From Chrysochromulina tobinii (taxonomy: Eukaryota > Haptophyta > Prymnesiales > Chrysochromulinaceae), in contig JWZX01003013.1 in the NCBI GenBank assembly GCA_001275005.1, positions 1 to 23,278 on the forward strand: a DNA stretch of 23,278 bases. Reading direction: 5' to 3'. The notes beneath the pieces were generated by a model. It searched no databases. It was not told the DNA's origin and saw only the letters and a list, made by a program, of their open reading frames with translations. The position numbers were made by a program, and so were the translations under genes. This document shows, piece by piece, positions 1-8,661 of the stretch; position 1 is the stretch's first letter; each line of letters opens with the position of its first letter.

Positions 1-726
1 TGCGACGCGCGGGCGCGCGTTCGGGCAGCGCCGCCGCACAGCCTGAAGGGATGCCGCTCGTCTCGAACATGCTGCGACCGATGACGTACACGGGCACCGC
101 GGGCAGTACGGACGACGATTGAGACGACGGGCGTAGCTCGGGCGGCATGTACCCGTACGGGTCGTCGTGCAGGTGCGCATCGCTGTACCCGGCATCGCTG
201 TATCGTGAGTGCTCGTCACGTGCGTCCTCGCCACGTGCGCCAAACTCGCCCCCTGCGTCGAAGTGGTCACGTGCGCCAAACTCGCCCCTTGCGTCGAAGT
301 GGTTAAGGGGCGGCGGCAACTCGAGCGACGGGAGATCGCCCGGGAGATCGCGTGGATCGAGGCTGTCGAATGTGGTCCATGGCGCCGTCGTGGGCGAGCT
401 CGCCGGCGGCAGCGAGGGCGGCGGCAGCGAGGGCGGCGGCAGCGAGGGCGGCGGCAGCGAGGGCGGCGGCAGCGAGGGCGGCGGCAATGGCGGCAGTGCC
501 ACGGCGGCCGGCAATGGCCGCGGTGGCGGAGTTGGCGGCGTATGCGTAGGCTGCGTGGGCGGAGGCGGCACGTTCACGAACGTGAGACGCGACTGCTCGT
601 TTGAATCGACCGCGCTCACATCGCCGGCGGTTGGTGCGCTCGGGCGGTTCGCGCTTGGCCATGCTGAGGGCAGGGGCGCGGGGGCGCTCCAAGTGGCAGC
701 CACACTCCTGCTGCTGCCGCCGCTGC

Positions 727-764
<38 letters not shown>

Positions 765-2482
765 CCGCCGCTGCTGCCGCTGCTGCCGCCGTTGCCGCCG
801 CTGCTGCTGCTGCTGCTGCTACCGCTACCGCGGCCACCTCGGAAGCGCCCTTGGTCGTCGTGGGCCTCGGAGGGCAGCGGCGTGCTCGGCGTGGAGTGCG
901 CGCTGTGCTGGTGATGCGCCCAGTTCCACGAGTCTCGCCACCCGAGGTCGTGATCTCGCCACCCGAGGTCGCGATCTCGTCCGAGGTCGCGATCTCGATC
1001 GAGGTTGATGAAGTGGCGGTAGCGTCCGGGGTCGCGATGGACAATGAGCACCGCGCCATCGCGTGTCCCCTGCCGGCGTGACATGCGCAGCACCGCCTCT
1101 CGCGTGGCGCTCGGCAGCGTAGCCAGCACACTCTCCTCGCATTGCCACGGCTCCGAAATCTCGAGTCGGAGATCGAGCAGGCCCTCGAGGCCCACGGCAA
1201 AAGTGATCGCCTCGTCGGTGAAGCCGTGGGTAGGCCCGCTGCCACATTCCATGTTCCACACCTACAGGGACTCGGAGGCCAACAGGGAATCGGAGGCCAA
1301 CAGAGGCGATCCAGAGGCCATCAGGGGGGCGTCAAGATCGAGTTCCAAGCCGATCCCTACCATGGGAAGCGCGAGTCGCCAGCCCGCCCGGATCTCGGTC
1401 GCGAGCTGCGGACCCCATCGGTCGCGCCACGCGTCCACAAAGTGCTCGCGACGGCGCTCGTCGGCCGCGCTCGAGGACGACGCGGCGTGCCGCTGGTAGG
1501 TCCCGCGCGCCGCCGCAGCTCGCTCACCCAGATCACCCAGATCACCCAGGTCCAGCAGAGCGGAGGAGGCGTTCGTGTAGACGGTTTGCAATCGCTCATC
1601 AGCCGCAGCGCGTAGGCAGAGGTCGAGCGCCGCAAAGTCGGGAGGCATCGTGCTGTTGAGACCACCGAGCGCCCGCCAGAGCGCGCGAGACGTGAACAGG
1701 AACTCGAGACCCACTCCGCGCACTAGCTCGCCCGCGCCGTCGTGGGCGCCGCCACCGAGCCACGGGCCGCGGAGGCCCCCGCCCTCGCTGGGCAGCCCAC
1801 GCCAGCGCGGCACGGGCACCGCGCTCTCAAGCGGCTCGGACGCTCGGGACGGCGCCAAATAGCTGCGCCTGCCAAACCGGTCGCGCACGGCAGGCAGCTG
1901 GCCCAGCGCTACACCCATCCCGGCGTTGTGAATGCGCCCGTGGCCGTCCAACAGCCGGCCGCCTGCGACGCCCACGCCAGGCACGTCGAGAGCCCGTCGC
2001 AACGGCGCGAGCGCCGTGACGAGCGGCCCGAAATTAGTGAGGTCGTCGAGCAGCAGCAGGAAGCGGCCGCGAGCAGCACGCGCGGCACGATTCAGCGCCA
2101 ATGGCACGGGCTCTGAAACGGACTCCTCGTCGTCATGACGGAGTCCGGTCTTTGCTCCGGTCGTCGAGGAGAAGAGATGCTCAAATCGGCAGCGGCACTC
2201 AGTGTCGCTCGGCACGCAGTCGCAGGGTTTGCGATTGAGCGACCAAGAGCGTTGAGAGGAGGACGAGAGCGGCGGTATGATGACCACTTGCAGCGACGGC
2301 ATGGCTGGAATGGCACGCATGGCGATGCTGATTTCGTGAGTCGGCGACAGAATAGCCTCAGCTGGTGTGAGCGATGGCTCCTGTGCGAGCACCGCATTCA
2401 GCGATCGGAGGCAACGCTCGATGTACACAGAGGAGTGCACAATGGGGACCAACGCGGACAGCGTGAGCTCCGACATCGGCAT
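1..2482 (-). CDS. Bifunctional GT2 + GT4-like glycosyltransferase (two exons, 3' end outside window)
   Basis: Likely transfers sugars from nucleotide-sugar donors; acceptor unknown. Join 2482..1361 and 1261..1 (intron 1262-1360), at least 794 residues, open to the window edge. The first exon reads as a GT2 domain: LVPIVHSSVYIERCLRSL near residue 11, an acidic LLLLDDLT motif after ARAARGRF, then GVAGGRLLDGHGRIHNAG and FLFTSRALWRALGGLN, all typical GT2 blocks. The second exon begins VWNMECGSGPTHGFTDEA and runs through DGAVLIVHRDPGRY, then some 310 residues of Ser-, Pro- and Asp/Arg-rich repeats, and finally VYVIGRSMFETSGIPSG, which matches the MFETDRIP block of GT4-type enzymes. The start at 2482 sits just before the GT2 core. 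The frame stays open upstream, so an ATG at 2701 is an alternative. The low-complexity part could hide another intron. Family call fairly sure; specificity unknown. Confidence 0.72.
233..304. repeat. 36-bp tandem duplication within the glycosyltransferase
   Basis: Two near-identical 36-bp units (233-268 and 269-304) built on acgtgcgccaaactcgcccc. In the minus-strand protein they encode HFDARGEFGARD and HFDAGGEFGARG. Being a multiple of 3, the duplication keeps the frame. Confidence 0.85.
408..482. repeat. 15-bp minisatellite, five units (PPPSL in protein)
   Basis: Five perfect copies of ggcagcgagggcggc at 408, 423, 438, 453 and 468, with a decayed sixth. In the minus-strand frame it encodes repeated Leu-Pro-Pro-Pro-Ser, part of the disordered region of the glycosyltransferase. 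Confidence 0.9.
708..831. repeat. CTG/CCG trinucleotide tract (poly-Ser/Gly)
   Basis: About 120 bp of ctg runs broken by ccg and gtt. On the minus strand this is AGC/GGC and encodes Ser runs of up to about ten residues broken by Gly. Long plus-strand frames here (poly-Leu or poly-Cys) are antisense shadows. Confidence 0.9.
931..1010. repeat. 18-21-bp degenerate repeat encoding Arg-Asp-His-Asp-Leu-type units
   Basis: Four units of the form cgaggtcgcgatctcg follow each other with 2-5-bp differences. On the minus strand they encode charged repeats such as DRDLGRDRDLGWRDHDLG, directly after the HRDPGRY segment of the glycosyltransferase. Confidence 0.8.
1262..1360 (-). other. Intron in the glycosyltransferase gene (99 nt, GT-AG, phase 0)
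   Basis: On the minus strand the donor is ATG|GTAGGG at 1360 and the acceptor is CCCTGTAG|GTGTGG ending at 1262. Removing it joins ...WRLALPM to VWNMECGSG in frame and removes the TAG stop at 1264-1262, after which the same frame stays open to position 1. The intron is a multiple of 3 and contains two near-copies of cggaggccaacag (plus-strand reading), so unspliced transcript reads through it and stops exactly at its acceptor. Confidence 0.7.
1523..1550. repeat. 9-bp triplet repeat (gatcaccca)
   Basis: Three successive copies of the 9-mer tcacccaga encode LGDLGDLGD in the GT2 part of the minus-strand protein. It is an in-frame expansion near the C-terminal end of the GT2 domain. Confidence 0.8.
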
Positions 2483-3088
2483 TTTCGCGATTTTGTGCGC
2501 GCCGCCGCGTGCAGCTCTTCCGCACGCATGTTGGCCGTGAACGCACTGGCTTTCCCCACAGCACGCTGATTGACGCTCGGGCAGTGCCGCTTCGCTTGTC
2601 CTCTTCACTTGTGATTGAAAGGTGAGGTGTTCACTCGACAGGTGAACGCCGACTCTTTCGTGCACGAAAAAGCGTCCGCACTTATTTTTGAGGCCCAGCA
2701 TCGAAAATTGAATGTTTGGGGTGCCCGCACGAAAGCCTGCCAAGTAGGAACATAGACAACATACGCCATGCACGGCCAAGGTATGTACCAAGGCACCCCT
2801 TGAAGGTCGCAAGACCAAATATGGAGCGCTTCAAGCCTTCAACCGTCAACGAGACACGAGACGACCACAGACACTCCGTGCGGCTGGATGTGTCCCTGGT
2901 GAAAGCGAGCCTTGCTCGAAAGTGCGGTGACGCATGACTCAACTTGACTTGACGTGACTTGACGAGACTGACTTCGGCGGTTTTCGGTTGATTGAGTTTG
3001 GGGCAGAAGAGTTTGATTTAAGTTTTGACTTTTCTCGCCGACGGCGCGCGAATCTTGAAAAGGGACGCGAGGGGGTCGGAGCTGCTTG
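2483..3088. promoter_or_regulatory. Divergent intergenic region between the glycosyltransferase and membrane-protein genes
   Basis: About 600 bp between two genes transcribed away from each other, so both promoters and 5' UTRs should lie here. I see no credible gene. It contains a block of TTGAC repeats (2942-2974) and a T-rich stretch near 3015-3035. The minus-strand frame remains open across 2483-2818, so part may be coding if the glycosyltransferase starts further upstream. Confidence 0.45.
2942..2974. repeat. Short tandem TTGAC-type repeats in a divergent promoter
   Basis: The stretch reads acttgacttgacgtgactt followed by gacgagactgactt, giving TTGAC three times plus two decayed copies in about 33 bp. 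It lies about 115 bp upstream of the ATG at 3089 and may be a cluster of binding sites, which is inference. Confidence 0.6.
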
Positions 3089-5530
3089 ATGAGCTCCTCC
3101 CGCCGTAAGCAAAAGCAAAAAGACGAAGAGGCCCCGAGCCAGGAGCCAATCGGGGGCGCCAGCCCACCGCGTCGCTTACCGCATCGCTTATTGCGAGGCT
3201 TATCTTGGGCGAAAAAGCACAACTTCGAAGGCAAAGCTGGCGAAGCCATCTATTCGAAGCGCCACCGGGTCTTGATATTGGCACGCGTCCTACTGGCGGT
3301 GCCAGGACCCGCCTTCCTGGTTTTCTCAGGCGTGCAACACATGCAGGCAGTCGATGAGGACATGTCCACGGCATGGGGGATGTCTTGGTCTTTCACACAG
3401 CTTCAGACTGGGAAGAATTTCGCGATCTGCGTTGGGTTCCTCACTGTTCCGTTGTGGATTATGTCGCTTCTCGTCGCACAGATCGAAGAGAAACCCAGCG
3501 CCGATACAAATATCGAAAAGAAGCCCAGCGCCGATACGCCAGCCACCGCTCCCATTGCGGTCAGTCACGACTCCACGCCAATCGAGCGTCTCGTGCGTCT
3601 CTTGAAATGGGATGAACGGATCTGGTCGTGGCCAAAGGCCTTTGAGGCTTTCTTGTTCTTTGGCTCTGTGTATGGGTACGCGGCACTCTACAACACAACC
3701 ACTTTGAGCGGCGTCTTGGGGATCTATTTGCTCGGCACGCCCATTGCCTTGCTGGTTTTGAAAATGATCACAACGATCGTGCGATCCTGCCTCGACTACC
3801 AATACGACCAAAAAGTCGATTTCCATACATTTGTGAACCTGCAAGCATATCGGCTCAGCATCCACACCATCTTCGCCCTCTGCGTGGCCACCTATGCTAT
3901 GTCGGCAATGTCGCGGGTTGTGGTTCCAAGCAATCAGCAAGAAGCCTTTGATGAGCTCTCACTCAAGGGCATCACCTGCACGGACCGGGTTGCATTTTGG
4001 ACTGCCTTTCATGCATCTGCCGCCAATGCGAGCTGCCCTGCCCTGCCCAATTGCGGCTACGCTTCGTTCGACGATCTGTGCCAGGCCGTGCAGTACACGC
4101 CGATGGTGCGAGCTGTGGGCGTCGACTCAACGAAAGTTCTCCTCTTCAATTGGGTAGCGTGGCTGCTCATCTCGCTGCTCGTCTTTGGCACTGGCCGTGC
4201 AAGCGCAAACAACGGCTACGCGCAACTGCTCACTCGCCACATGCTCGTCGCCATGGTGCTGGGCCTCGCGCAACTGGCGTGGGCGTTCTACTCATTCATG
4301 CGCCTCCTTCTCAACGTGCCCATGTTGCGCCTGCCGCGACCGTCTGCCTACTTTGACCGAACCGACTCGATGGCGCGGGAACTGCCTTTGTACTTCTACG
4401 GTACATTCACTTTCTATGACTTTTGGGGAAGCATCTTCGTGCACGTGCTCATCGCCGTTTTGCTCAACTTCGACTTCCTCAAAAAGTATGCATCGGCTAT
4501 CGGCGCCGGAGGCCAAAAGGCCGTCGACGAGCTCAAAGATGAGATGAGGCAGTCGAAGCAGTGGGAGCGCGCCGAGTGGAGCGACGAGGCTCCATATTTC
4601 TATTTCCTCCCTAGACAAGTTGTGCTCGACTGCAAGACCCGATCGTTGCCTCCCATGCAGGCCCTGCGCGACGTCGGTCACCTGGAAAAGATCCCAATCC
4701 CTCTCAGCGACGCGTTCAATGGCAAGGCGTTCAGTGCCTCGATCGATAAAAAAGAGATCCGTGGCATTTTGATCAACAAGGACATCCTCTTCGTGAGCCA
4801 TCGCTGGGAAGAGCCTGGTCGGCCCGATGTCGACGGCGTGCAGCTCGAGGCCATCAAGGAGTACTTGCAGGAGCACGACGAGATCAGGTGGGTCTGGTTC
4901 GACTATTCATCGATGCCCCAGAAGACAGGAGGCTTTGCCTTGGACACTCGGACTCTCAAGGAGAAGGCTGAGTTCCAATTGATGCTCAGCGCCATCGCCG
5001 ACCTCTACCTGACTGCGCAGGTCCTCATTCTCCTCGACGGGTCGTACGCGTCGAGGTTCTGGACGCTGACAGAGGCATGGTGCTCGATGCAGACGGCCAC
5101 AGCCGAGGGGCTTAAGCCCGCAACGGAAGAACGTCGCTACACGATTAAATGCATCCACACTGCTGACGAAAAGCATGATGTCGAGGGGCTCGTTGAAAAG
5201 GTGTCCAAGAAGACGCCCAAGCAAATATTCGATCACCTCAGCAAGCCGGACGTGAATGTCACCAACGCAAAGGACAAGCAGGACATGCTTCCCGTCATCC
5301 AGAAGACAGACGAGCACGTCATCGAAGGCTTCAAGAACGGCTTTAAGGACTTTAAGGAGAAGCCGCGGCAGAGCACTCAGCAAAGATCTGGTCGTCAAAG
5401 TGCTGGGTTTCCGGAATTTCCAGCGGGTTCACCTCTGTCAGAGAGCCCTCCTGCTCAGCCGAAGCAGCGTTCCTTCAGCAGGGCTCGCACCGAAACTACT
5501 CTACCGAGGTCTGAGCTTCTGAGCGTCTGA
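3089..5530 (+). CDS. Multipass membrane protein with C-terminal HET/TIR-like 'SHRW' domain
   Basis: 813 residues, one exon. I start at the ATG at 3089. About seven or eight hydrophobic segments span residues 60-80, 110-130, 186-200, 206-231, 258-278, 350-368, 384-408 and 443-462. Between the fifth and sixth is a loop (about 297-333) with four Cys and an NAS glycosylation sequon. The C-terminal half is soluble: ILFVSHRWEEPGRPDVDGVQ (about 561-585), IRWVWFDYSSMPQ (599-611) and SRFWTLTEAWCSMQT (655-669). This order of SHRW, WxDxxxMPQ and a W-rich E motif resembles the HET and TIR-like domains common in algal and fungal proteins, which sense or signal and in some families cleave NAD. Here the role is unknown. 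The tail is Ser/Pro-rich and basic. Domain resemblance is moderate; membrane topology is fairly sure. Confidence 0.78.
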   Translation: MSSSRRKQKQKDEEAPSQEPIGGASPPRRLPHRLLRGLSWAKKHNFEGKAGEAIYSKRHRVLILARVLLAVPGPAFLVFSGVQHMQAVDEDMSTAWGMSWSFTQLQTGKNFAICVGFLTVPLWIMSLLVAQIEEKPSADTNIEKKPSADTPATAPIAVSHDSTPIERLVRLLKWDERIWSWPKAFEAFLFFGSVYGYAALYNTTTLSGVLGIYLLGTPIALLVLKMITTIVRSCLDYQYDQKVDFHTFVNLQAYRLSIHTIFALCVATYAMSAMSRVVVPSNQQEAFDELSLKGITCTDRVAFWTAFHASAANASCPALPNCGYASFDDLCQAVQYTPMVRAVGVDSTKVLLFNWVAWLLISLLVFGTGRASANNGYAQLLTRHMLVAMVLGLAQLAWAFYSFMRLLLNVPMLRLPRPSAYFDRTDSMARELPLYFYGTFTFYDFWGSIFVHVLIAVLLNFDFLKKYASAIGAGGQKAVDELKDEMRQSKQWERAEWSDEAPYFYFLPRQVVLDCKTRSLPPMQALRDVGHLEKIPIPLSDAFNGKAFSASIDKKEIRGILINKDILFVSHRWEEPGRPDVDGVQLEAIKEYLQEHDEIRWVWFDYSSMPQKTGGFALDTRTLKEKAEFQLMLSAIADLYLTAQVLILLDGSYASRFWTLTEAWCSMQTATAEGLKPATEERRYTIKCIHTADEKHDVEGLVEKVSKKTPKQIFDHLSKPDVNVTNAKDKQDMLPVIQKTDEHVIEGFKNGFKDFKEKPRQSTQQRSGRQSAGFPEFPAGSPLSESPPAQPKQRSFSRARTETTLPRSELLSV
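3482..3538. repeat. 30-bp imperfect tandem repeat (IEEKPSADTN/IEKKPSADTP)
   Basis: Two units (3482-3511 and 3512-3538) encode IEEKPSADTN and IEKKPSADTP in the hydrophilic loop after the second hydrophobic segment of the membrane protein. Confidence 0.85.
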
Positions 5531-6277
5531 GGCGCTGGAGTCTGAGTGAGGGTCTGAGTGAGCGCTCGGGGAGACGCTTCGTCATCGATTGGGGGGCTTG
5601 CATGTACGTCGCAGCGCGCACCGATGATGATGGTCGCTGTTAGTGTACCACATCGCCTGCAGACCGGGGGAGGGGTATGGGGCAGCTGGCGGATCGAGGG
5701 AGCTTGCAGGGGCAGCCGTCAGGTGCGCGGGGCGAGCTGGCGGGGAAGTGCGCGCCATCCGAGGGCAGACAGTACCTGCCATGCGCAGAGCAGAGGCAGG
5801 CTGGCTGGGCGAGCGGAGCAATGAAGCGGGGGGGGGCGGGCGTCGTCCGTCGAGCAGGCTTTGGGACTCGGCGCTTTCTCGGGAGGCGCGGTCTCGGCGC
5901 CGTCTCGGGAGGCGCGGTCCTGAGGCGAAATCGAGTACGACTTGTACGGCATTTCTGGTGTTATTCTGGTGTGGTGTCAGGTTTGGCCCGGCGGAACCGG
6001 TTCTGCTCTGCGCTTGGAACCGCGCGGTGCGCGCTCCGCTCACGCTCCGGTGTGCCTGGCCTGTGGTATCGCGGCAATTGTATCGCGGGCGCTCGCGTGA
6101 GTCGTGTGGATTGCGGGGCGCGGAAGTGCGGTCGGTTGTGCGCTGGCAGTGCACCGTGAGGGTGAGCAGTGACCGGGGGGACCGCGATGACACTCACTCT
6201 CTATTGATCGACAAGTTCAAACTGTTGACGAACCCCTCCACGGATGAGTGCTAGTGTCCGCAAGACGAGGAGAAAGT
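5531..6277. other. Intergenic region upstream of NiSOD
   Basis: About 750 bp holding the 3' flank of the membrane-protein gene and the promoter of the NiSOD gene. Open frames here have skewed Arg/Gly-rich composition and no recognisable domain. It includes a 26-bp tandem duplication (5869-5920) and a G8-9 run near 5828. Confidence 0.5.
5869..5920. repeat. 26-bp tandem duplication
   Basis: Two units, 5869-5894 and 5895-5920, share tctcgggaggcgcggtc exactly and cggcgc at the start, differing at only a few bases. It lies in the intergenic region about 360 bp before the NiSOD start. Confidence 0.85.
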
Positions 6278-6856
6278 ATGCTGGCGACGATCGGAGGGCG
6301 AATCGCAACGCGGGCGACGCTCCTGCGCGCAGTGGCGCCGATCGCGTGCCGCAACCACTGCCAGGTGCCGTGCGGCATTTTCGACGACCCTCAGCGGGTC
6401 GCCGCCCTGAAGGAGGACGCCGCCACCATTCGCAAGGCGATGGTGCAGGTGAATGACCTCGTCAAGCAGGGCACGCCGCTCTCGGTCAACCAGGTACGCA
6501 AGCCGCTGCGCCCAACGCTCTGAAGTCGCCGCCGCGATCCTGCGAGACGCTCACCGTACCGCGTGCTTCGCTCGGCGCAGGCGACGCGGTGGATCATGAC
6601 CAAGGAGGACCACGCCAAGAGCATCATCACCACCGTTGCCGACTACATGCTCGCGCAGCGCGTGAAGAAGGAACTCTTCAAAGACGATGCCGAGTATCGT
6701 GAGGCGCTCGTCGCGCACCACCTGCTCATGCAGGCCGCCATGAAGACCAAGCAGGTCGTTGATGTGGCCGCCTGCGACGTGCTCGACCACGCCATCGCGG
6801 ACGTGGGCGTCATGTACACGGTCCCTGGCAAGCCTCTTGCCCCGAAGCCTAAGTAA
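6278..6856 (+). CDS. sodN: Nickel-dependent superoxide dismutase (two exons)
   Basis: Converts superoxide to oxygen and hydrogen peroxide at a nickel centre. Join 6278-6493 and 6581-6856, 163 residues. The nickel hook HCQVPCGIFDD is at residues 27-37; in this family the His amine and side chain and the two Cys bind Ni, so cleavage before His27 is required. The preceding 26 residues are basic and hydroxylated (MLATIGGRIATRATLLRAVA), like an organelle-targeting peptide, and may take the place of the bacterial pro-sequence. After the hook come a helical RVAALKEDAATIRKAMVQV and, in exon 2, TRWIMTKEDHAKSI and ALVAHHLLMQAAMKTKQ, typical of this family. The usual Tyr after the hook Gly-Ile/Val is Phe35. 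The in-frame GTG at 6248 is less likely as start. No maturation protease gene is visible nearby. Family call very strong. Confidence 0.93.
6494..6580 (+). other. Intron in NiSOD (87 nt, GT-AG, phase 0)
   Basis: Donor CAG|GTACGC and acceptor CTCGGCGCAG|GCGACG. Splicing joins ...GTPLSVNQ to ATRWIMTKED, matching the continuous family sequence, and removes an in-frame TGA at 6521. Length is a multiple of 3. Confidence 0.9.
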
Positions 6857-7686
6857 TTGAGCAAGCGACTCGGCGGGGTCAACGACGGCGGCGGCGAAGG
6901 TGGCGACGCGCGGCTATCGGCTGGCCATAATCCGAAAGCTTTGTGTGCCGTGTCCGCGCGCTGGCCAGGGGCCCTGCGCCATAATCCTGTCGGGCCTTTC
7001 GTGGATCGTGCCCACACCCGGACGCGCCACTGAGCCGCGATTGACACTGTCACGGCAGGCCTCGGAGGTGCACGTGGGCCCAGCAGCGCGCAGCATGTGT
7101 GGCCTTCACGCGTGTTTAGGGTAGCAGCGCGGTCGGCGTTGACCTTTGAAGTGTGTCGTCGAGTCGTCGTGACACGTCGGAGGGGCTGAGCGGGCCGCCG
7201 GGTTACAAAATAAGTGGAAGAACACTCCGAATTTATATCAGGGCGTGAATCGCGGTTTCCCTTTAGCTATTGCACATTCCGTTAGTTTGAGAAATGCCCG
7301 AATGGAAACGGGATCGGCGTCGGCATAATGCATAATCTGAGATAACGAATCTTGCGGCTATAACAATAGTGCATCGGCACATGTCCATATGGCATGTGGT
7401 TACTGTCGAAGCAACAGTTGCACGCCCGCGCCGAATCGCCCTTGGCTGCCCCTGCATGCACCATCCCAATGTGTGCAGTGCGTGCCACACACGATCGGGC
7501 GCGACCAGCGGGCGCGAGGTCCTAAACGTCTGGGCCAAAGTGTGATCACTCCTCGGCCAGGCGCGATTGTACACTCAACTCAAGGAAGCATCGAACCGGA
7601 CGCGAGAAGACTGGTTGACTGGCTGTCACAGTCGGCGCCTCCCTCCCTGCCCTTCTCTCATGGCTGCGATGCCGTCCTCGTCCTCT
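6857..7686. other. Convergent 3'-3' intergenic region
   Basis: 830 bp between the 3' ends of NiSOD (plus) and the EF-hand gene (minus). I find no gene or RNA. The part at 7200-7400 is clearly richer in A and T than the surroundings and includes an imperfect palindrome at 7379-7397 (acatgtccatatggcatgt). Polyadenylation of both neighbours should occur here. Confidence 0.5.
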
Positions 7687-8352
7687 CTACTGGAACATGA
7701 CCTTTATCTTGACGGCGATCGACTTGAACTCCTCGAGGTCAATGACGCCGTCGCCGTTTGCGTCGAGTATTTTCATGCATTTCGTGAGCTTTTCCTCGGC
7801 AATCGGCATCCCAGCTGCAGCGTACGCAGCAGCAAGCTCATCAGCATCGAGCGTGCCAGACCCATCCGTATCAAATTGCTTGAAAGCACTCTCCAGATTG
7901 CCTTCCATCATCCTGGCAATCTCGTCAGACAGGTCCTTAGACTTTTGCCGTGCACGCCTCCCCATATTCTCTGCCTGCTCCTCCCCGAGCACTTTCTCGA
8001 GCTTTTTGACGCGCTCCGCGTGGGCCTCGGCTTCGGCGGCTGCGAAGGCCAGCTTCTCGATCGCCATGAGAATGGCGTCGCCGCCTGATTTGATCATATT
8101 CTCCTCTTTCTTAGCTGCCTCGGCCTGCCTCTGGGCCACGAGCTCCTTTGCCTTCTCCCATTCGAGCGCATCTTGTTCCGCCTTGATCCGGGCCTCCTCC
8201 ACCTTCTTCTCCTCCTCCTCCTTGTTCTTGAGGGCAGCCGCCGCCGCATTTGCCTTTGCTTTCTCCATCATCGCCTTCGACTGAGCCGCCTGGATGCGAA
8301 GATACTCCGCTTGCTCCTCGTCATCGAGAACCGCGCCGAATTTATTTGACAT
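7687..8352 (-). CDS. Coiled-coil protein with C-terminal EF-hand pair
   Basis: 221 residues, one exon, ATG at 8352 and TAG at 7689-7687. Residues 10-140 are rich in Ala, Glu, Lys and Gln with no Pro, as in a long helical coiled coil. Two canonical calcium loops follow: DTDGSGTLDADE (161-172) and DANGDGVIDLEE (197-208), each with acidic or oxygen ligands at positions 1, 3, 5, 9 and 12. This is therefore a calcium-binding protein. Its partner is unknown; the layout differs from calmodulin, which has four EF-hands and no long coiled coil. There is no signal peptide or membrane segment. It diverges from the selenoprotein W gene, 309 bp apart. Confidence 0.9.
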   Translation of the reverse strand: MSNKFGAVLDDEEQAEYLRIQAAQSKAMMEKAKANAAAAALKNKEEEEKKVEEARIKAEQDALEWEKAKELVAQRQAEAAKKEENMIKSGGDAILMAIEKLAFAAAEAEAHAERVKKLEKVLGEEQAENMGRRARQKSKDLSDEIARMMEGNLESAFKQFDTDGSGTLDADELAAAYAAAGMPIAEEKLTKCMKILDANGDGVIDLEEFKSIAVKIKVMFQ

Positions 8353-8661
8353 ATTGGATGGGTGCCACGACCGCCGGGGATGATGAGACCAACGCGCGGT
8401 CCGCCTTTCGCTTTGTGGGGCTTGTTGATTGCAACGTGGCTCTTTCAGCGACGTTTCAGCGTCGTCAATTACAGTAGGATGATGAGATCAGCCCTAAAAG
8501 TAACATAACGTCACTGTGAAATTGGCAGTTTCCAGATCAACTGCCCCAAGCACGTCGACACTAAAAGATGTCCATGTTTTGGTATGTACATGTACTTTCC
8601 TGGCCACTTCTCGGTTGCTCAGGACGCGGCGAACTCTGACAACCCAAAGCACAGTATACGC
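8353..8661. promoter_or_regulatory. Shared divergent promoter region, EF-hand / SelW
   Basis: 309 bp lie between the ATG of the EF-hand gene (minus) and the ATG of selenoprotein W (plus), leaving little room for separate promoters, so a bidirectional promoter is likely. I see no clear TATA box. The part at 8500-8650 is less GC-rich than the coding neighbours. Confidence 0.45.

Noticed and set aside
408-482. Regular 15-bp repeats as a CRISPR-like array
   Set aside because: There are no spacers; it is a coding minisatellite in a eukaryotic gene.
147-1008. Long plus-strand frames with poly-Leu, poly-Cys and Gly-Ser repeats
   Set aside because: They are antisense readings of the Ser/Pro-rich part of the minus-strand glycosyltransferase, which has real GT motifs on both sides.
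1262-1264. TAG as true end of the glycosyltransferase
   Set aside because: The same frame continues with family-like sequence to the window edge, and a GT-AG intron ending at this TAG explains the stop.
5582-6254. Several overlapping frames of 150-200 codons on both strands
   Set aside because: Arg/Ser/Gly-rich composition, no domain, and comparable length in three frames at once, as expected from GC-rich noncoding DNA.
6519-6523. TGA in the NiSOD frame as a possible selenocysteine codon
   Set aside because: It lies in an 87-nt GT-AG intron; removing it restores the family sequence, and no SECIS-like hairpin was evident after the gene.
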